Assembly (NCBI RefSeq): GCF_019219825.1
Contig: NZ_JAHUXH010000009.1
Coordinates: forward strand, 1 to 64,000
Length of the DNA: 64,000 bases
Origin: Streptomyces sp. TRM70350
Lineage (GTDB): Bacteria > Actinomycetota > Actinomycetes > Streptomycetales > Streptomycetaceae
Direction of reading: 5' to 3'
The translations under genes were made by a program, and so were the position numbers. The notes beneath the pieces are model-generated. The model had not been told where the DNA came from, ran no database searches, and saw only the letters and a list, made by a program, of their open reading frames with translations. Position 1 is the stretch's first letter; each line of letters begins with the position of its first letter. Positions 16,476 to 25,841 of this stretch are shown here, piece after piece.

Positions 16476-17018
16476 TCAGTCCTCGAACGTGGCCGCCAGC
16501 GCCTGCGCCAGACCCGGTACCAGCTCGGAGCCGGTGAGGACCTCCGTCGGGGAGTCCTTCTCACGCAGCCGCAGGGCCGACTCGCGCGCCCCGTCGCGCA
16601 GGACGGCGACCGTCATGCGCACCTCCTGGCGCTCGGGGTGCCGGGCGACCCACTGGGCGAGCGCGGCCTCGTCCAGATCGTCCGGGACCTGGGCCTCGGC
16701 GGACGGCGGCAGCATCAGCCGCTCCACCGTGAGCGCGCATCCGGCCACCGCCTCGGGCCAGGCGATGGTGCCGAGGAACTCGTCGAGCGGCTTGTCCGTT
16801 GGGATTTCGTCCTGCTCGATCGGGGTCAGACCGGCGGCGTCCGGCTCGTCGCCCAGGCCGAGCTGCGCCGCCAGCGCGGGTTCCTGTGCCCGCAGCTGCG
16901 CGGTGTCTACGAGGGCGAAGAGGCGTGCGGGCTGGTCCCAGCCGAGGCCGGAGGCGTACTCGTCGATCTCGAGTACGGCCCGGGTGAGCGGGCTCGCCGC
17001 CATGGGTGTGTTGGACAT
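16476..17018 (-). CDS. PPA1309-like actinobacterial hypothetical protein
   Basis: This 180-residue soluble acidic protein starts MSNTPMAASPLTRAVLEIDEYASGLGWDQPARLFALVDT, which resembles the conserved actinobacterial PPA1309 family found next to UPF0182 genes. It has no membrane segment, cysteine cluster or catalytic motif. It is transcribed divergently from the UPF0182 membrane protein gene, with a 149-bp shared intergenic region, and this pairing is common in actinomycetes. The function is unknown. Confidence 0.8.
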   Translation of the reverse strand: MSNTPMAASPLTRAVLEIDEYASGLGWDQPARLFALVDTAQLRAQEPALAAQLGLGDEPDAAGLTPIEQDEIPTDKPLDEFLGTIAWPEAVAGCALTVERLMLPPSAEAQVPDDLDEAALAQWVARHPERQEVRMTVAVLRDGARESALRLREKDSPTEVLTGSELVPGLAQALAATFED

Positions 17019-17167
17019 GGTCACAATCCTGCCTCGTTCCCGCCCGGAATCGGGAACCGAGTAAAGGGTGAGTAAGTTGCATAGGTAGGGCCTACGATCA
17101 CGGGGCCCGTCGACGGCCCGCGAAAACGGGGGCCTGACAGACCAACAGCGATTTTCGAGGTGCCACC

Positions 17168-20146
17168 TTGGCTTTCCAGATGCCGGACCGCGGCGGAGGC
17201 CCGACGGGGCCACGGATCAGAGTGGGCCGCCCGTCCCGGCGTGTCCGGACCCTGCTCATGACATTGGGCGTCCTAGCCGTGCTCGGCATGGCGTTCACCA
17301 TGTTCGCGGGCTTCTGGACGGACTGGCTGTGGTACCGGTCGGTGGACTACTCGTCCGTCTTCACCACCACCCTGTGGACCAAGATCGGGCTCTTCTTCGT
17401 CTTCGGCCTGCTCATGGCCGTCGCCGTCGGGTTCAACATCTGGCTGGCCCACCGGCTGCGCCCCCCGCTGAGCGCGATGTCGATGGAGCAGCAGAGTCTC
17501 GACCGCTACCGGATGGGCATCGCGCCGTACAAGAAGTGGCTGCTGCTCGGGATCACGGCCCTGGTGGGCCTGATCGCCGGCGCGTCCGCGTCCGGGCAGT
17601 GGCGGACCTGGCTGATGTGGGTCAACGGCGTGCCGTTCGGGCAGAAGGACCCCCAGTTCCAGCTGGACGTCGCGTTCTACGCCTTCGACCTGCCCTGGTA
17701 CCGGTTCCTGCTCGGCTTCGGCTTCGCCGCCGCGATCCTCTCCCTGATCGCCGCCGCGCTCACGCACTACCTGTACGGCGGGCTGCGCGTCACCAGCCCG
17801 GGCGCGCGCGCCACGGCCGCCGCGACCGGACATCTGTCGGTGCTGATCGGTTTCTTCGTCGCCCTGAAGGCGGTCGCCTACTGGCTCGACCGGTACGGCC
17901 TGGCGGTCAAGTCCAGCGACTTCAAGGCGACGGACAACTGGACGGGCCTGAGGTACGTCGACGCCAACGCCTATCTGCCGGCCAAGACGATCCTGTTCTG
18001 CATCGCCGTCATCTGCGCCCTGCTGTTCTTCTCGACGATCTGGCGGCGCACCTGGCAGCTGCCGCTCATCGGCTTCGGTCTGATGGTGCTGTCGGCGATC
18101 CTGATCGGCGGGCTGTACCCGGCGATCGTGCAGAAGTTCCAGGTCCAGCCGAACGAGCAGGCCAAGGAAGCGCCGTACGTCGAGAAGAACCTCACGGCGA
18201 CGCGTGAGGCGTACGGCATCGACGGCACGCAGGTCACCGAGTACTCGGGCACGGCGAACACCAAGGACGCCAGCAAGCTGCGGGATGAGGTCGATGCCAC
18301 GGCGAGCATCCGCATCATGGACCCGAACATCATCTCGCCGACCTTCCAGCAGCTCCAGCAGATGCGGAAGTACTACGCGTTCCCGACCAACCTGGACGTC
18401 GACCGCTACGGCGAGGACGGCAAGGAGCAGGACACGGTCATCGGTCTGCGGGAGCTGAACTACGCGGGCATCGACAAGAAGAACTGGATCAACAACCACT
18501 TCCGCTACACCCACGGATACGGCGTGGTCGCCGCGGAGGGCACCTCCGTGGACTCCGAGGGCCGCCCGGTCTTCACCGAGTCCGACCTGCCCTCCAAGGG
18601 CAAGCTCGGCTCGTACGAGCAGCGGATCTACTACGGCGAGAAGACCAACACGTACTCGATCGTCGGCGGTCCCCAGAAGGAGATCGACTACTCCGACGAC
18701 AGTGGTGAGAAGACCTACAGCTACGAGGGCAAGGGCGGCGTCGACCTCGAGAACCCGATAAACCGGGCCGCCTACGCGGTGGCGCTCAACGAGCCGCAGA
18801 TCATCTACTCCGGTGCGATCGGCGATGGTTCGCGGATCCTGTACAACCGCACGCCCAAGGAGCGCGTCGAGGCGGTCGCCCCGTGGCTGACCATCGACGG
18901 CGACGCCTACCCGGCGATCGTCAACCACCGGATCCAGTGGATCGTCGACGCGTACACGACCACGAACGGATACCCGTACGCCTCGCGTACGACCCTCGGC
19001 GACACCACCGCCGACTCGCTGACCGCGACCAACGACCAGCGCGCGGTGGTGGCCCAGCAGAACCAGGTCAACTACATCCGCAACTCGGTGAAGGCGACCG
19101 TCGACGCGTACACCGGCGAGGTCAAGCTCTACCAGTGGGACACCCAGGACCCGGTCCTGAAGACCTGGATGAAGGCGTTCCCCGGTACGGTGGAGCCCAA
19201 GTCGGGGATCTCCGACGCGCTCATGGCTCATCTGCGGTACCCGCAGGACCTGTTCAAGGTCCAGCGCGAGCTGCTGACCCGCTACCACGTGAAGGACGCG
19301 GACACGTTCCTCAGCGGCAGCGAGGTGTGGCAGGTGCCGGACGACCCGACCAACAAGTCGGGCGACGCGGTGCCGCCGTACTACCTCAGCATGAAGATGC
19401 CCGACCAGAAGGAACAGGCGTTCTCACTGACGACGACCTTCACGCCCAACGGCCGGGACAACCTCAGCGCGTTCATGGCGGTCGACGCCGAGGCGGGCAA
19501 GAGTGACTACGGCAAGATCAGAATCCTGAAACTGCCGACGAGCACGACGGTCAACGGACCCAAGCAGGTACAGAGCCAGTTCAACTCCGAACAGGACATC
19601 GCCGAATCCATCCGGCTGCTGAGAGGCGGCGACTCGGAGGTGGAGTACGGCAACCTGCTGACGGTACCGCTGGACGGCGGCCTGCTCTACGTGGAGCCGG
19701 TCTACGTACGCGGTGGTGGACTCCAGTACCCGCTGCTGCGCAAGGTGTTGGTGAGCTACGGCGGCAACACCGCGTTCGAGGACACCCTCGACGAGGCCCT
19801 CAACAAGGTGTTCGGCGCGGAGGGTTCGACCCCGCCGCCGGAGGAGGATGCCGACGAGGGCGACGGCGACACCACGACGCCGCCGCCGACGAACGAGAAC
19901 CCGACGGTCCAGCAGGCGCTCAACGACGCCCAGAAGGCCTTCGAGGCCGGCCAGGAGGCGTTGAAGAACGGCGACTGGGAGGCGTACGGAAGGGCGCAGC
20001 AGGACCTGGAGGCGGCGCTGCGGCGCGCCGAGGAGGCGCAGTCGCGGGCCGGCGGCGCCGGCGGCGCAGCAGGCAGCCCGAGTCCCACCGGCAGCCCGAG
20101 TCCCACCGGTAGTCCGAGTCCCACCGGCAGCCCGCGGAGCGGCTGA
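17168..20146 (+). CDS. UPF0182 family large membrane protein
   Basis: This 992-residue protein starts with TTG, with GAGGTG about 8 nt upstream. About seven transmembrane helices are visible in residues 20-330 (for example [20 protein letters not shown] and [14 protein letters not shown]), followed by a roughly 550-residue extracytoplasmic domain rich in Tyr, Asp and Asn and typical of UPF0182 (COG1615). The C-terminus carries an acidic/Pro linker, a helical Ala/Glu/Gln segment, and a short repeat of GSPSPT units. The family is widespread in actinobacteria and has no settled function. The gene is followed by a tRNA gene on the same strand. Confidence 0.88.
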   Translation: MAFQMPDRGGGPTGPRIRVGRPSRRVRTLLMTLGVLAVLGMAFTMFAGFWTDWLWYRSVDYSSVFTTTLWTKIGLFFVFGLLMAVAVGFNIWLAHRLRPPLSAMSMEQQSLDRYRMGIAPYKKWLLLGITALVGLIAGASASGQWRTWLMWVNGVPFGQKDPQFQLDVAFYAFDLPWYRFLLGFGFAAAILSLIAAALTHYLYGGLRVTSPGARATAAATGHLSVLIGFFVALKAVAYWLDRYGLAVKSSDFKATDNWTGLRYVDANAYLPAKTILFCIAVICALLFFSTIWRRTWQLPLIGFGLMVLSAILIGGLYPAIVQKFQVQPNEQAKEAPYVEKNLTATREAYGIDGTQVTEYSGTANTKDASKLRDEVDATASIRIMDPNIISPTFQQLQQMRKYYAFPTNLDVDRYGEDGKEQDTVIGLRELNYAGIDKKNWINNHFRYTHGYGVVAAEGTSVDSEGRPVFTESDLPSKGKLGSYEQRIYYGEKTNTYSIVGGPQKEIDYSDDSGEKTYSYEGKGGVDLENPINRAAYAVALNEPQIIYSGAIGDGSRILYNRTPKERVEAVAPWLTIDGDAYPAIVNHRIQWIVDAYTTTNGYPYASRTTLGDTTADSLTATNDQRAVVAQQNQVNYIRNSVKATVDAYTGEVKLYQWDTQDPVLKTWMKAFPGTVEPKSGISDALMAHLRYPQDLFKVQRELLTRYHVKDADTFLSGSEVWQVPDDPTNKSGDAVPPYYLSMKMPDQKEQAFSLTTTFTPNGRDNLSAFMAVDAEAGKSDYGKIRILKLPTSTTVNGPKQVQSQFNSEQDIAESIRLLRGGDSEVEYGNLLTVPLDGGLLYVEPVYVRGGGLQYPLLRKVLVSYGGNTAFEDTLDEALNKVFGAEGSTPPPEEDADEGDGDTTTPPPTNENPTVQQALNDAQKAFEAGQEALKNGDWEAYGRAQQDLEAALRRAEEAQSRAGGAGGAAGSPSPTGSPSPTGSPSPTGSPRSG

Positions 20147-20190
20147 TCGAAAAGCTCCTCCCGCGTCGTGATACGGTTGCCGAACAACGA

Positions 20191-20264
20191 CGCGGGGTGG
20201 AGCAGCTCGGTAGCTCGCTGGGCTCATAACCCAGAGGTCGCAGGTTCAAATCCTGTCCCCGCTA
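20191..20264 (+). tRNA. tRNA-fMet (CAT anticodon), copy 1
   Basis: A complete cloverleaf is visible: the acceptor stem pairs bases 2-7 (GCGGGG) with CCCCGC and has a mismatched first pair (C1 against U72), the anticodon stem is CTGGG/CCCAG with loop CTCATAA, and the T arm contains GGTTCAAATCC. The mismatched 1:72 pair and the three consecutive G-C pairs of the anticodon stem identify it as initiator tRNA. No CCA is encoded. An identical copy lies at 23011. Confidence 0.95.
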
Positions 20265-20292
20265 CTGAAGTCGACGTGATGTCGGCCTGGTC

Positions 20293-20325
20293 GAAGGCCC
20301 GGATCCTCCAAGGATCCGGGCCTTC
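20293..20325 (+). terminator. 15-bp perfect hairpin after tRNA-fMet copy 1
   Basis: The arms 20293-20307 and 20311-20325 (GAAGGCCCGGATCCT and its complement) are separated by a 3-nt loop. It lies 28 nt after the tRNA 3' end. Confidence 0.85.
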
Positions 20326-20489
20326 GTGGTGTGCGAACACATGTGCCGACGTGTGGGATCGCCGTGCCGCCGTGGGGAGTTGGGAGATCTGTGTTTGACT
20401 TGTCTCTCTGTGGGCATGTCGACAAAACGCTGAAGTGACCTCACTGGCTGCGGTATACCAGGTGTACCCAGGTTGCAGGTGGTGCGACG

Positions 20490-22319
20490 ATGGACGTTAT
20501 GGGGGACAAGGCAACTCTGTTCGAGACAGGGCGATTTGTGCAGCCCGCCGGTCAGGAGGAGACCCGGGACGAAACGGGCGAGGCGGCCGAGGAGGCGCGT
20601 CAGCGGCTCGCGGCCGAGGCCGGTGACGTCGAGGCGATGAGCGTCCTCGGGGCCATGCTGCTGCGCCGTGGCGATCTCGACGGAGCCGAACCCCATCTGC
20701 GCGCCGCGACCGCCGAGGGCGACCGCGCCGCCGCGAACAATCTGGGCGTCCTGCTGCACCAGCGGGGGTACGCCGACGAGGCCGCCGGATGGTGGCGGAT
20801 CGCCGCCGTCGCGGGCAGCGCGGCCGCCGCGCACGCCCTCGGGCGGCATCACCGGGAGCGGGGCGACGAGCCGGCCGCCGAGTACTGGCTGCGGCAGTCC
20901 GCCGAGCAGGGGCACGTCCTGGGGGCGTACGCGCTGGCCGATCTGCTGGAGCACCGGGGGGACGACGCCGCCGAGCAGTGGATGCGGGTCGCCGCCGAGC
21001 GGGGGCACCGGGAGGCGGCGTACCGGCTGGCGCGGACGCTTGATCGCAGAGCGGTGCGCGAGGGCGGGGCCGGGGCTGACAACGGTGTCGGGGCCGTCGG
21101 CGGTGCTGCTCCGGAGGAGGAGGCCGAGCAGTGGTACCGGCAGGCCGCCGCGCGCGGGCATCGGCGGGCCGCGCTGCATCTCGGGGCGATCCTGGAGAAG
21201 CGCGGGGAGCTGAAGGAAGCCGGGCGCTGGTATCTGACCTCCGCGAAGGACGGGGAGCCGCGGGCCGCCTGTGCGCTCGGGTTCCTGCTGCGGGACGCGG
21301 GGGACGAGGAGAGCGCCGCCGTGTGGTGGCTGCGGGCCGCGCAGGACGGTGACGGCAACGCGGCGAACGCGCTGGGCGCGCTGCACGCCGAGCGCGGGCA
21401 GACGCAGACCGCCGAGCGATGGTACCGGGCTGCCCTGGACGCCGGAGACGTCAACGGGGCGTACAACCTCGGGCTGCTCTGCGCCGAGCAGGGGCGGATC
21501 GGGCAGGCCGAGCAGTGGTACCGGCGTGCGGCGTACGCCGGGCACCGGGAGGCGGCGAACGCGCTGGCGATCCTGCTGCTTCAGGGGGGTGACGAGACCG
21601 GGGCGGAGCCGTGGTTCTCCAAGGCGGCGGAGGCGGGGAGCGTCGACGCCGCCTTCAATCTGGGGATTCTGTACGCCAAGCGGGGCGAGGACACGGCCGC
21701 GCTGCGGTGGTACGAGCGGGCGGCGGCCGACGGGCACATCGAGGCGGCGTTGCAGGTCGGGATGGCTCGGCTGCGGGACGGGGACGAGTCGGCGGCGGAG
21801 CGGCATCTGCGGTGCGCGGCGGGGGGCGGCAGCGCGGAGGCGGCGTACCGGCTGGCGGCTTTGCTCGACGCGCGGCGGCCGCCGGTGTCGCCGCACGAGC
21901 TGGGGGAGCCGGCGCAGGAGAAGTCCGAGTGCGAGGAGTGGTACGAGCGGGCGGCGGTGCAGGGGCATCGGCGGGCGCAGGTGCGGGTGGGGATGCTCGC
22001 GGCCGCGCGGGGGGATGTGGTCGAGGCCGCTCGGTGGTACCGGGAGGCGGCTGAGGCGGGGTCGCGGAACGGGGCGTTCAATCTGGGGCTGCTGCTGGCT
22101 CGGGAGGGGAGTGAGCCGGAGGCGGCGGTGTGGTGGACGCGGGCGGCCGACGCGGGGCATGGGCGGGCGGCGTTGCGGCTTGCCCTCGTCTACGCGCGTC
22201 GGGGGGAACTGGCGGAGGGGCAGCGGTGGGCCGATCGGGCGGTGTCGCTGGGGCCTGGGGAGGTGGCTGAGCGGGCGGCGCGGCTGCGGGATGCGTTGCG
22301 GGAGGAGCTGTCGGCGTGA
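20490..22319 (+). CDS. Sel1-like (TPR-type) repeat protein
   Basis: This 609-residue soluble protein is built almost entirely of about 15 helical pairs of 35-38 residues with the Sel1/TPR consensus (for example AAYxLGxLLxxRGDxxxAExWYRxAAxxG). There is no signal peptide or transmembrane segment. An insert rich in Gly near residue 195 (GGAGADNGVGAVGG) breaks the solenoid. Such proteins scaffold other proteins. The partner is unknown. The start could be the ATG at 20490 or the one at 20499. It lies between two identical initiator tRNA genes and ahead of a minisatellite, and its 3' half is unusually rich in GGCGG codon runs. Confidence 0.88.
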   Translation: MDVMGDKATLFETGRFVQPAGQEETRDETGEAAEEARQRLAAEAGDVEAMSVLGAMLLRRGDLDGAEPHLRAATAEGDRAAANNLGVLLHQRGYADEAAGWWRIAAVAGSAAAAHALGRHHRERGDEPAAEYWLRQSAEQGHVLGAYALADLLEHRGDDAAEQWMRVAAERGHREAAYRLARTLDRRAVREGGAGADNGVGAVGGAAPEEEAEQWYRQAAARGHRRAALHLGAILEKRGELKEAGRWYLTSAKDGEPRAACALGFLLRDAGDEESAAVWWLRAAQDGDGNAANALGALHAERGQTQTAERWYRAALDAGDVNGAYNLGLLCAEQGRIGQAEQWYRRAAYAGHREAANALAILLLQGGDETGAEPWFSKAAEAGSVDAAFNLGILYAKRGEDTAALRWYERAAADGHIEAALQVGMARLRDGDESAAERHLRCAAGGGSAEAAYRLAALLDARRPPVSPHELGEPAQEKSECEEWYERAAVQGHRRAQVRVGMLAAARGDVVEAARWYREAAEAGSRNGAFNLGLLLAREGSEPEAAVWWTRAADAGHGRAALRLALVYARRGELAEGQRWADRAVSLGPGEVAERAARLRDALREELSA

Positions 22320-22450
22320 CGCTGCGCCGACCGGTTGCCCGGCGTTGCTGCTGGGGGGTGGGGTGCCCCGCCCGCGCCGACGCGGTGCCGCTGCGCCCAC
22401 CCGTGCCGCCCCAGCGGCACGACTGCCCGCAGCTACGCCAGCGGCGTGAG

Positions 22451-22760
22451 CGGCTGTGGGGTGGGCTGTCGTCCGAGCGGTGTGCTGAGGTGTGGGCTGT
22501 CGTCCGAGTGGTGCGGCTGTCCGTAGGTATGCCGGTGTGGTGGGAGCGGCTGTGGGGTGGGCTGTGGTTCGGGCGGTGTGCTGGGGGTGGGCTGTCGTCC
22601 GAGCGGTGTGCTGGGGTGTGGGCTGTCGTCCGAGCGGTGTGCTGGGGTGTGGGCTGTCGTCCGAGTGGTGCGGCTGTCCGTAGGTATGCCGGTGCGCCGA
22701 AAGCCGCTGCGAGGTGGGCTGTCGTCCCGGCGGTGCGGCTGTCCGCAGGACCGGGCGGCG
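22451..22760. repeat. GC-rich minisatellite with 31-bp unit and higher-order arrangement
   Basis: The core GGGCTGTCGTCCGAG recurs with starts at 22463, 22494, 22589, 22620, 22651 and (diverged) 22559 and 22716, giving spacings of 31, 65, 30, 31, 31 and 65 bp. A longer block of the core plus about 30 bp is duplicated at 22494 and 22651. The gap 22320-23010 between the Sel1-like gene and the second tRNA holds this array and no convincing gene. The 31-bp period shifts the reading frame at each unit, and the open frames seen in all phases are a by-product of the high GC content. Confidence 0.85.
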
Positions 22761-23010
22761 CGTACGGCCGTGCCGCGCAGGTGTGGCGGGAGGTGCTGCT
22801 GCCCTGGCCAGGGGTGCGGCGGTCCGCAGTCACGGCGCTGTGGCCCGCGACGGAAGCTACGGCGCCGTGGCGGGGGTGGCCGCTTACCCCGCGGTGCCGC
22901 GGCAGTTGCCGCGGCGGGCAGCCATACCGTTGCGGCGGTAGGCCGCTGAGCAGGGGTTCTCAAGTGATTTGCTTCTGTCGGCGGTCTTGACGTAACGTTG
23001 CATTCACCGA

Positions 23011-23084
23011 CGCGGGGTGGAGCAGCTCGGTAGCTCGCTGGGCTCATAACCCAGAGGTCGCAGGTTCAAATCCTGTCCCCGCTA
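23011..23084 (+). tRNA. tRNA-fMet (CAT anticodon), copy 2
   Basis: This gene is identical to the copy at 20191-20264. The identity extends from 3 bp upstream to 6 bp downstream of the tRNA (83 bp in total, 23008-23090). It shows the same initiator features: C1/U72 mismatch, three G-C pairs in the anticodon stem and anticodon CAT. Confidence 0.95.
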
Positions 23085-23091
23085 CTGAAGG

Positions 23092-23138
23092 CCGAGGGCC
23101 GGAATCCAGTCACTGGATTCCGGCCCTCGGTTTTGTGC
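23092..23138 (+). terminator. 18-bp hairpin with T run after tRNA-fMet copy 2
   Basis: The arms 23092-23109 and 23113-23130 are perfect complements with a 3-nt loop and are followed by TTTTGTG. It is a classical intrinsic terminator for the tRNA gene, and it also separates it from the convergent catR-like gene. Confidence 0.9.
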
Positions 23139-23174
23139 TGCTGCAGGGCAGCGGACGAAGCAGAAACCGCGTGC

Positions 23175-23591
23175 TCACGCCGACGCGCAGTTCGGGCACA
23201 GGCCGCGGTACGTCACCTCGACGTCCGAGACCGTGAAGCCGAAGCGCTCCGAGTCGGGCAGGTCGGCCAGGGGGTTGCCCGTGGGGTGGACGTCGCGGAT
23301 CGCGCCGCACTGGGCGCAGACCAGGTGGTGGTGCGGGCTGCGCGCGTTCGGGTCGTACCGCTTGGCGCGCTTGTCCGTGGTGACCTCGAGCACCTCACCG
23401 AGGGAGACCAGCTCGCCCAGCGTGTTGTAGACGGTCGCCCGGGAGATCTCGGGCAGCTTGGCGACAGCCCGGGCGTGCACCTCGTCGGCCGTCAGATGGA
23501 CGTGTTCGCCGTCGAGGACCTCGGCCACAACACGCCGCTGCGCGGTCATCCGCCATCCGCGTCCGCGCAGCCGTTCCAGAAGGTCACTCAT
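23175..23591 (-). CDS. catR: Fur-family peroxide-sensing repressor (CatR/PerR type)
   Basis: This 138-residue Fur-family regulator has an N-terminal winged helix (MTAQRRVVAEVL through ISRATVYNTLGELVSLG, residues 15-66) and a dimerisation domain with the His-rich metal site SPHHHLVCAQCG (near 83-94) and a second C-x2-C pair (CPNC near the C-terminus), forming the structural Zn(Cys)4 site. Divergent transcription from a catalase gene matches the Streptomyces CatR-CatA pair, where oxidation of the metal-bound repressor derepresses catalase. The 164-bp intergenic region holds the catalase promoter and a candidate operator. Confidence 0.85.
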   Translation of the reverse strand: MSDLLERLRGRGWRMTAQRRVVAEVLDGEHVHLTADEVHARAVAKLPEISRATVYNTLGELVSLGEVLEVTTDKRAKRYDPNARSPHHHLVCAQCGAIRDVHPTGNPLADLPDSERFGFTVSDVEVTYRGLCPNCASA

Positions 23592-23651
23592 GAGGACCAG
23601 CCTAGCAGCAGGGAGCCCAAACTCCGAACAGGTGTGACTTTGGAGCTCTCC

Positions 23652-23679
23652 TTGACTTAGACAAAGTCCATTGTAGGAT
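23652..23679 (+). promoter_or_regulatory. catalase promoter with overlapping candidate CatR operator
   Basis: A -35 TTGACT (23652-23657) and -10 TAGGAT (23674-23679) are separated by 16 bp. The spacer holds the small inverted repeat GACAAAGTC (23660-23668), which a Fur-type repressor could occupy. The start of the catalase gene lies about 75 nt downstream. Operator assignment is inferred from position. Confidence 0.5.
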
Positions 23680-23755
23680 CGAGTACGGCTCTGGCCGAGG
23701 GACAGGAAACCGGCCGAGGAGCAGGAACACGCACGGCATGACGCAGGAGGCGCAC

Positions 23756-25210
23756 GTGACCCAGGGACCGCTCACGACGGAGGCCGGTGCTCCGGTCGCC
23801 GACAATCAGAACAGCGAGACCGCGGGCGTCGGTGGTCCCGTGCTCGTCCAGGACCAGCTCCTGCTGGAGAAGCTGGCCCACTTCAACCGTGAGCGCATCC
23901 CGGAGCGTGTCGTGCACGCCCGTGGCGCCGGTGCCTACGGCACCTTCACGGTGACCGCCGATGTCACGAAGTACACGCGGGCCGCGTTCCTCTCCGAGGT
24001 CGGCAAGCGGACCGAGGTCTTCCTGCGTTTCTCGACGGTGGCCGGCAACCTCGGCGCGGCGGACGCCGTCCGCGACCCGCGTGGCTTCGCGCTGAAGTTC
24101 TACACCGAGGAGGGCAACTACGACCTCGTCGGCAACAACACCCCGGTGTTCTTCATCAAGGACGCCATCAAGTTCCCCGACTTCATCCACACCCAGAAGC
24201 GCGACCCGTACACCGGCTCGCAGGAGGCGGACAACGTCTGGGACTTCTGGAGCCTGTCTCCCGAGTCCACGCACCAGGTGACCTGGTTGTTCGGTGACCG
24301 CGGCATCCCCGCCTCGTACCGCCACATGGACGGCTTCGGTTCGCACACCTTCCAGTGGAACAACGAGGCCGGCGAGGTCTTCTGGGTCAAGTACCACTTC
24401 AAGACCGACCAGGGGATCAAGAACCTCACCGCCGAGGAGGCGGAGATCCTCGCGGGCAAGGACCCCGACTCGCACCAGCGCGACCTGCGCGAGGCCATCG
24501 AGCGGGGCGAGTACCCGTCCTGGACCGTGGGCGTGCAGATCATGCCGGCGGCCGAGGCGGCGACGTACCGCTTCAACCCGTTCGACCTGACCAAGGTGTG
24601 GCCGCACGCGGACTACCCGGTCGTCGAGATCGGCAAGCTGGAGCTCAACCGCAACCCGCGGAACATCTTCGCGGAGGTCGAGCAGTCGGTCTTCAGCCCC
24701 GCCCACTTCGTGCCGGGCATCGGCCCGTCCCCGGACAAGATGCTCCAGGGCCGCCTCTTCGCGTACGGCGACGCCCACCGCTACCGCGTCGGCATCAACG
24801 CCGACCAGCTGCCGGTGAACCGCCCGCACGCCACCGAGGCGCGCACCAACTCCCGTGACGGCTTCCTGTACGACGGCCGGCACGGCGGTACGAAGAACTA
24901 CGAGCCGAACAGCTTCGGGGGCCCGGCGCAGACCGGCCGTGCGCTGTGGCAGCCGTTCGACGGCTTCACCGCCGGCACCGGCAACCACCCGGCCCCGGTG
25001 CACGCCGAGGACAACGACTTCGTCCAGGCGGGCAACCTCTACCGGCTGATGCCGGAGGACGAGAAGGAGCGCCTGATCGACAACCTGGCGGGCTCCCTCT
25101 CGCAGGTCTCGCGCGAGGACATCATCGAGCGCGCGATCGGCAACTTCCGTCAGGCGGACGCCGACTTCGGCAAGCGGCTGGAGGCCGCGGTCCAGGCCCT
25201 GCGCGGCTGA
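23756..25210 (+). CDS. catA: monofunctional haem catalase
   Basis: This typical small-subunit haem catalase (484 residues) disproportionates hydrogen peroxide in the cytoplasm. The distal His is H54 in [10 protein letters not shown], the distal Asn lies in [10 protein letters not shown], and the proximal haem-ligating Tyr is in [13 protein letters not shown] prefer the GTG at 23756, which has a perfect AGGAGG 5 nt upstream. An ATG 18 nt earlier (23738) would add six residues and has a weaker site. Divergent pairing with the Fur-type regulator suggests peroxide-inducible expression. Confidence 0.95.
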   Translation: MTQGPLTTEAGAPVADNQNSETAGVGGPVLVQDQLLLEKLAHFNRERIPERVVHARGAGAYGTFTVTADVTKYTRAAFLSEVGKRTEVFLRFSTVAGNLGAADAVRDPRGFALKFYTEEGNYDLVGNNTPVFFIKDAIKFPDFIHTQKRDPYTGSQEADNVWDFWSLSPESTHQVTWLFGDRGIPASYRHMDGFGSHTFQWNNEAGEVFWVKYHFKTDQGIKNLTAEEAEILAGKDPDSHQRDLREAIERGEYPSWTVGVQIMPAAEAATYRFNPFDLTKVWPHADYPVVEIGKLELNRNPRNIFAEVEQSVFSPAHFVPGIGPSPDKMLQGRLFAYGDAHRYRVGINADQLPVNRPHATEARTNSRDGFLYDGRHGGTKNYEPNSFGGPAQTGRALWQPFDGFTAGTGNHPAPVHAEDNDFVQAGNLYRLMPEDEKERLIDNLAGSLSQVSREDIIERAIGNFRQADADFGKRLEAAVQALRG

Positions 25211-25240
25211 CACCACCAGCACTGGACCGCTTGCCGAGTG

Positions 25241-25285
25241 GACGGGCCGGATCTCCGTACGACGTACGAGGGGATCCGGCCCGTC
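25241..25285 (+). terminator. hairpin terminator after catalase
   Basis: The arms 25241-25253 and 25273-25285 are perfect complements over 13 bp, with a 19-nt loop containing an inner GTAC palindrome. It lies 31 nt after the catalase stop and faces the convergent CBS gene. Confidence 0.75.
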
Positions 25286-25329
25286 CGTGTGCTACGAGGG
25301 CCCGTCCGTGTGCCTGTCAGCAGGTGTGC

Positions 25330-25722
25330 TCAGGCCGGTACCTGCTGCCGTACCGGTGCCCAGCAGCGGATGATGTCGCGGACCGAGACGATGCCGGCGG
25401 GTTCGCCGCCGTCGAGGACGATGAGATGCCGGAAGCCGCCGTGTGCCATGGCGTGGGCCGCCTCCTCCAGGGTCCACGACGGGGCCGCGAACACGACGTC
25501 GGTGGTGGTGTGGTCGTGGGCGTGTTCCGTGTCCGGGTCCTGGCCGAGACCCACGGAGTTCAGGATGTCGCGCTCGGTCAGGATGCCGATGCCGCCGGCG
25601 TCGGGGTCGTGCACCACCGCCGCGCCGACCCGACGGGCGGACATCAGCGCGGCGGCCTGGCGCAGGGTGTGGGTGGGGCCGATGGTGAGGACGACTGTGC
25701 TCATGGCGTCACGTACGAACAT
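25330..25722 (-). CDS. tandem CBS-domain protein
   Basis: This 130-residue protein consists of a pair of CBS domains (residues 1-60 and 70-127), with the motif GIGILTERDIL in the first and GIVSVRDII in the second. No other domain is attached, as in actinobacterial Hrp1-like proteins that may sense adenine nucleotides. I chose the ATG at 25722, since AGGAGG ends 11 nt upstream. A GTG four codons further 5' lies inside that ribosome-binding site. Neighbours (catalase, hisN) do not indicate a partner. Confidence 0.82.
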   Translation of the reverse strand: MFVRDAMSTVVLTIGPTHTLRQAAALMSARRVGAAVVHDPDAGGIGILTERDILNSVGLGQDPDTEHAHDHTTTDVVFAAPSWTLEEAAHAMAHGGFRHLIVLDGGEPAGIVSVRDIIRCWAPVRQQVPA

Positions 25723-25841
25723 GGATGGAGCCACCTCCTGAAGTGTCCCCGCCGTGTGTTCTGTTTGTTCACCGTTTCACAAGTTCACAAGTGGGGGGAC
25801 TTTCAGGGTGGCAGGTAAAGCGGGGGTCAACAAGTGGGCGT

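Noticed and set aside
22316..22990. Overlapping ORFs in several frames through the minisatellite
   Set aside because: The 31-bp period changes frame at every unit, so the open frames have no consistent protein repeat and lack good starts.
20188..23090. The two tRNA copies as attL/attR of an integrated element
   Set aside because: The repeats contain the entire tRNA gene with its own neighbouring terminators, and no integrase, excisionase or plasmid genes lie between them.
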